Origin: Bacteroidota bacterium | GTDB taxonomy: Bacteria > Bacteroidota > Bacteroidia > Cytophagales > Cytophagaceae | NCBI GenBank assembly: GCA_023428135.1 | Contig: JAEYZG010000005.1 | Coordinates: 144,409 to 208,408 of the forward strand | Length of the DNA: 64,000 nucleotides | Direction of reading: 5' to 3' | Shown here: piece by piece, positions 63,029 through 64,000 of the stretch | Position numbering within the stretch: the stretch's first letter is position 1 | Layout of the letters: each line of letters starts with the position of its first letter | Program-made: the position numbers and the translations under genes | Notes under the pieces: model-generated | The model's input: only the letters and a program-made list of their open reading frames with translations | Database searches by the model: none | Told to the model about the DNA's origin: nothing

Positions 63029-64000
63029 ATGAATATTCCAACTTCAGACAAAAAGTACTTTTTTTTAGTTTGCTTCATCCAGTCCATTTTAGTACTATTT
63101 ACTTTTTCACCAGTCATCTTTCATTCAGAAACCTATTCTCTAACAGGAAGTTATGATGGCCTAAAAAACCTTTTCGTAATTCAATCCTATCTGAATCAGG
63201 ACTTTTCTCAGGGCTTATTCAAATATAATGCGATGAATTATCCGTATGGAGATTACATCTTTTATACAGATAACACACCCTTATTTTCAGTAATTATTAA
63301 AATAATATCCTCAAATTTTTATGATATTTCAAATCATGCAATCGCAATTTTTACAATTATTTCCCTTTCCGGAATCGTTCTATCGTCAATTTTTACCTAC
63401 AGACTACTTTCAGAATTTTCAATAGAAAAATTTCTGATCATAATATTCAGCATTGCTTTACCATGGACTAATCCACAAACTTTGCGCCTCGCAGTTGGAC
63501 ATTTTAACCTTGCTTATTCTTGGATACTTTTAGTTCCTATTTTACTCTTGATTAAAATTTATAAAAAGATAAATACAGGCCAGAATCCTAATAATTTATT
63601 GATCACATTGGCAGTATTCTCTCTGCTAGCAAGCTTTATTCATGTATATTTTCTGGCAATAATCCTTGTTCTTTCCGCTACATTTTTTCTAACATTACTT
63701 TGCTATAACTACTTCAAAAAGCTTCCAATGAAGGAGATTGAAAAATCTCTGATTTTAACTGTTGTTGCTCCTCTCGTTTCTTTCGTTCTAATTACTAAAT
63801 CAATAGACACTTATTTTGATTTAAGAAATGCATCCCCTGGAGGATATAACTGGATTGAATGGAAATTTAATGTATCAGCGTTGTACAGCAGTTATTCTTT
63901 TCTTAAGAATAAATTTTTGATTATTAATACAAAATATTATAATTATGAATCTGTTGCTTATCTGGGGACGACAATTCTTTTCTTCACCACTCTCATTGCC
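63029..64000 (+). CDS. Multi-pass membrane protein, possibly a GT-C glycosyltransferase (3' truncated)
   Basis: The frame is open from the ATG at 63029 to the window end (324 codons). Several long hydrophobic spans are evident, the first at about 11-31 and others near 105-130, 145-165, 170-190, 205-225 and 240-260. The first periplasmic loop contains YDGLKNLFVIQSYLNQD and NYPYGDYIFYTDNTP. An acidic loop after the first helix and the span pattern fit GT-C-type lipid-linked sugar transferases, but no diagnostic motif is complete, so this is a topology-based guess. Confidence 0.6.
   Translation, partial: MNIPTSDKKYFFLVCFIQSILVLFTFSPVIFHSETYSLTGSYDGLKNLFVIQSYLNQDFSQGLFKYNAMNYPYGDYIFYTDNTPLFSVIIKIISSNFYDISNHAIAIFTIISLSGIVLSSIFTYRLLSEFSIEKFLIIIFSIALPWTNPQTLRLAVGHFNLAYSWILLVPILLLIKIYKKINTGQNPNNLLITLAVFSLLASFIHVYFLAIILVLSATFFLTLLCYNYFKKLPMKEIEKSLILTVVAPLVSFVLITKSIDTYFDLRNASPGGYNWIEWKFNVSALYSSYSFLKNKFLIINTKYYNYESVAYLGTTILFFTTLIA

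Overview
The window looks like chromosome from an AT-rich member of the Bacteroidota, most likely a Cytophagales relative (Cytophaga/Sporocytophaga-like). The evidence is a type IX secretion C-terminal sorting domain on the CUB protein, many short lipoproteins, promoters of the TTTG/TAnnTTTG type, few Shine-Dalgarno sequences, and Bacteroidota-style gene neighbourhoods (coaX-barrel-lptC-ppiD; moxR-DUF58-DUF4129-SpoIIM-RDD). The taxon below phylum is inference. I see no insertion sequence, prophage, rRNA operon or CRISPR array.

Layout. 1-4.6 kb: the end of an alpha-2-macroglobulin gene followed by pbpC (PBP1C). 4.6-15.4 kb: a lipoprotein, then a same-strand metal-efflux block (response regulator, histidine kinase, TolC-type, adaptor and CzcA-type RND genes), a coiled-coil membrane protein and a small Cys-containing exported protein. 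15.3-23 kb: type II NADH dehydrogenase, uvrA with a duplicated 3' end, a lytic transglycosylase, a LOG-family protein and a TIGR01777 epimerase. 23-30.4 kb: poorly known envelope proteins, a VWA protein, a MoxR ATPase, DUF486, DUF3108 and RDD proteins. 30.4-35.1 kb: an arginase-fold protein, tRNA-Gly, tRNA-Leu, a broken tRNA-Leu copy, and a 2OG-Fe(II) oxygenase gene bracketed by direct repeats of the tRNA 3' end and terminator. 35-39.4 kb: a secreted CUB protein, two pirins and a DsbA-family protein. 39.4-48.8 kb: the MoxR/DUF58 membrane operon, diverging from RDD, cytochrome b5-like, BadF-type sugar kinase, murQ and an unknown gene. 48.9-62.6 kb: ppiD, lptC, a barrel protein, coaX, anmK, plsY, a 1.69-kilo-residue exported protein, prmA and tpiA. 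63-64 kb: the start of a multi-pass membrane protein.

How the genes work together. Several loci serve the cell envelope: PBP1C and macroglobulin, lytic transglycosylase, anmK, murQ and a sugar kinase for wall recycling, lptC and ppiD for outer-membrane biogenesis, and plsY for phospholipid synthesis. The metal block appears to be a regulated unit. The efflux operon and the coiled-coil gene on the other side of the two-component genes both carry four in-phase 11-bp direct repeats of the form nTTAAAA, exactly 10 nt from a TTTG -7 box. That is the pattern expected for an OmpR-family regulator site.

Most notable observations: (1) the shared phased repeats at 11481-11524 and 14925-14968; (2) the tRNA-Leu locus at 31845-35009 with repeat-flanked cargo; (3) the 193-bp tandem duplication carrying the uvrA tail and terminator; (4) paired 16-bp direct repeats between the pirin and DsbA genes; (5) a MITE-like inverted-repeat element next to the metal regulator. 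All function calls come from reading the sequence; no database search was run.
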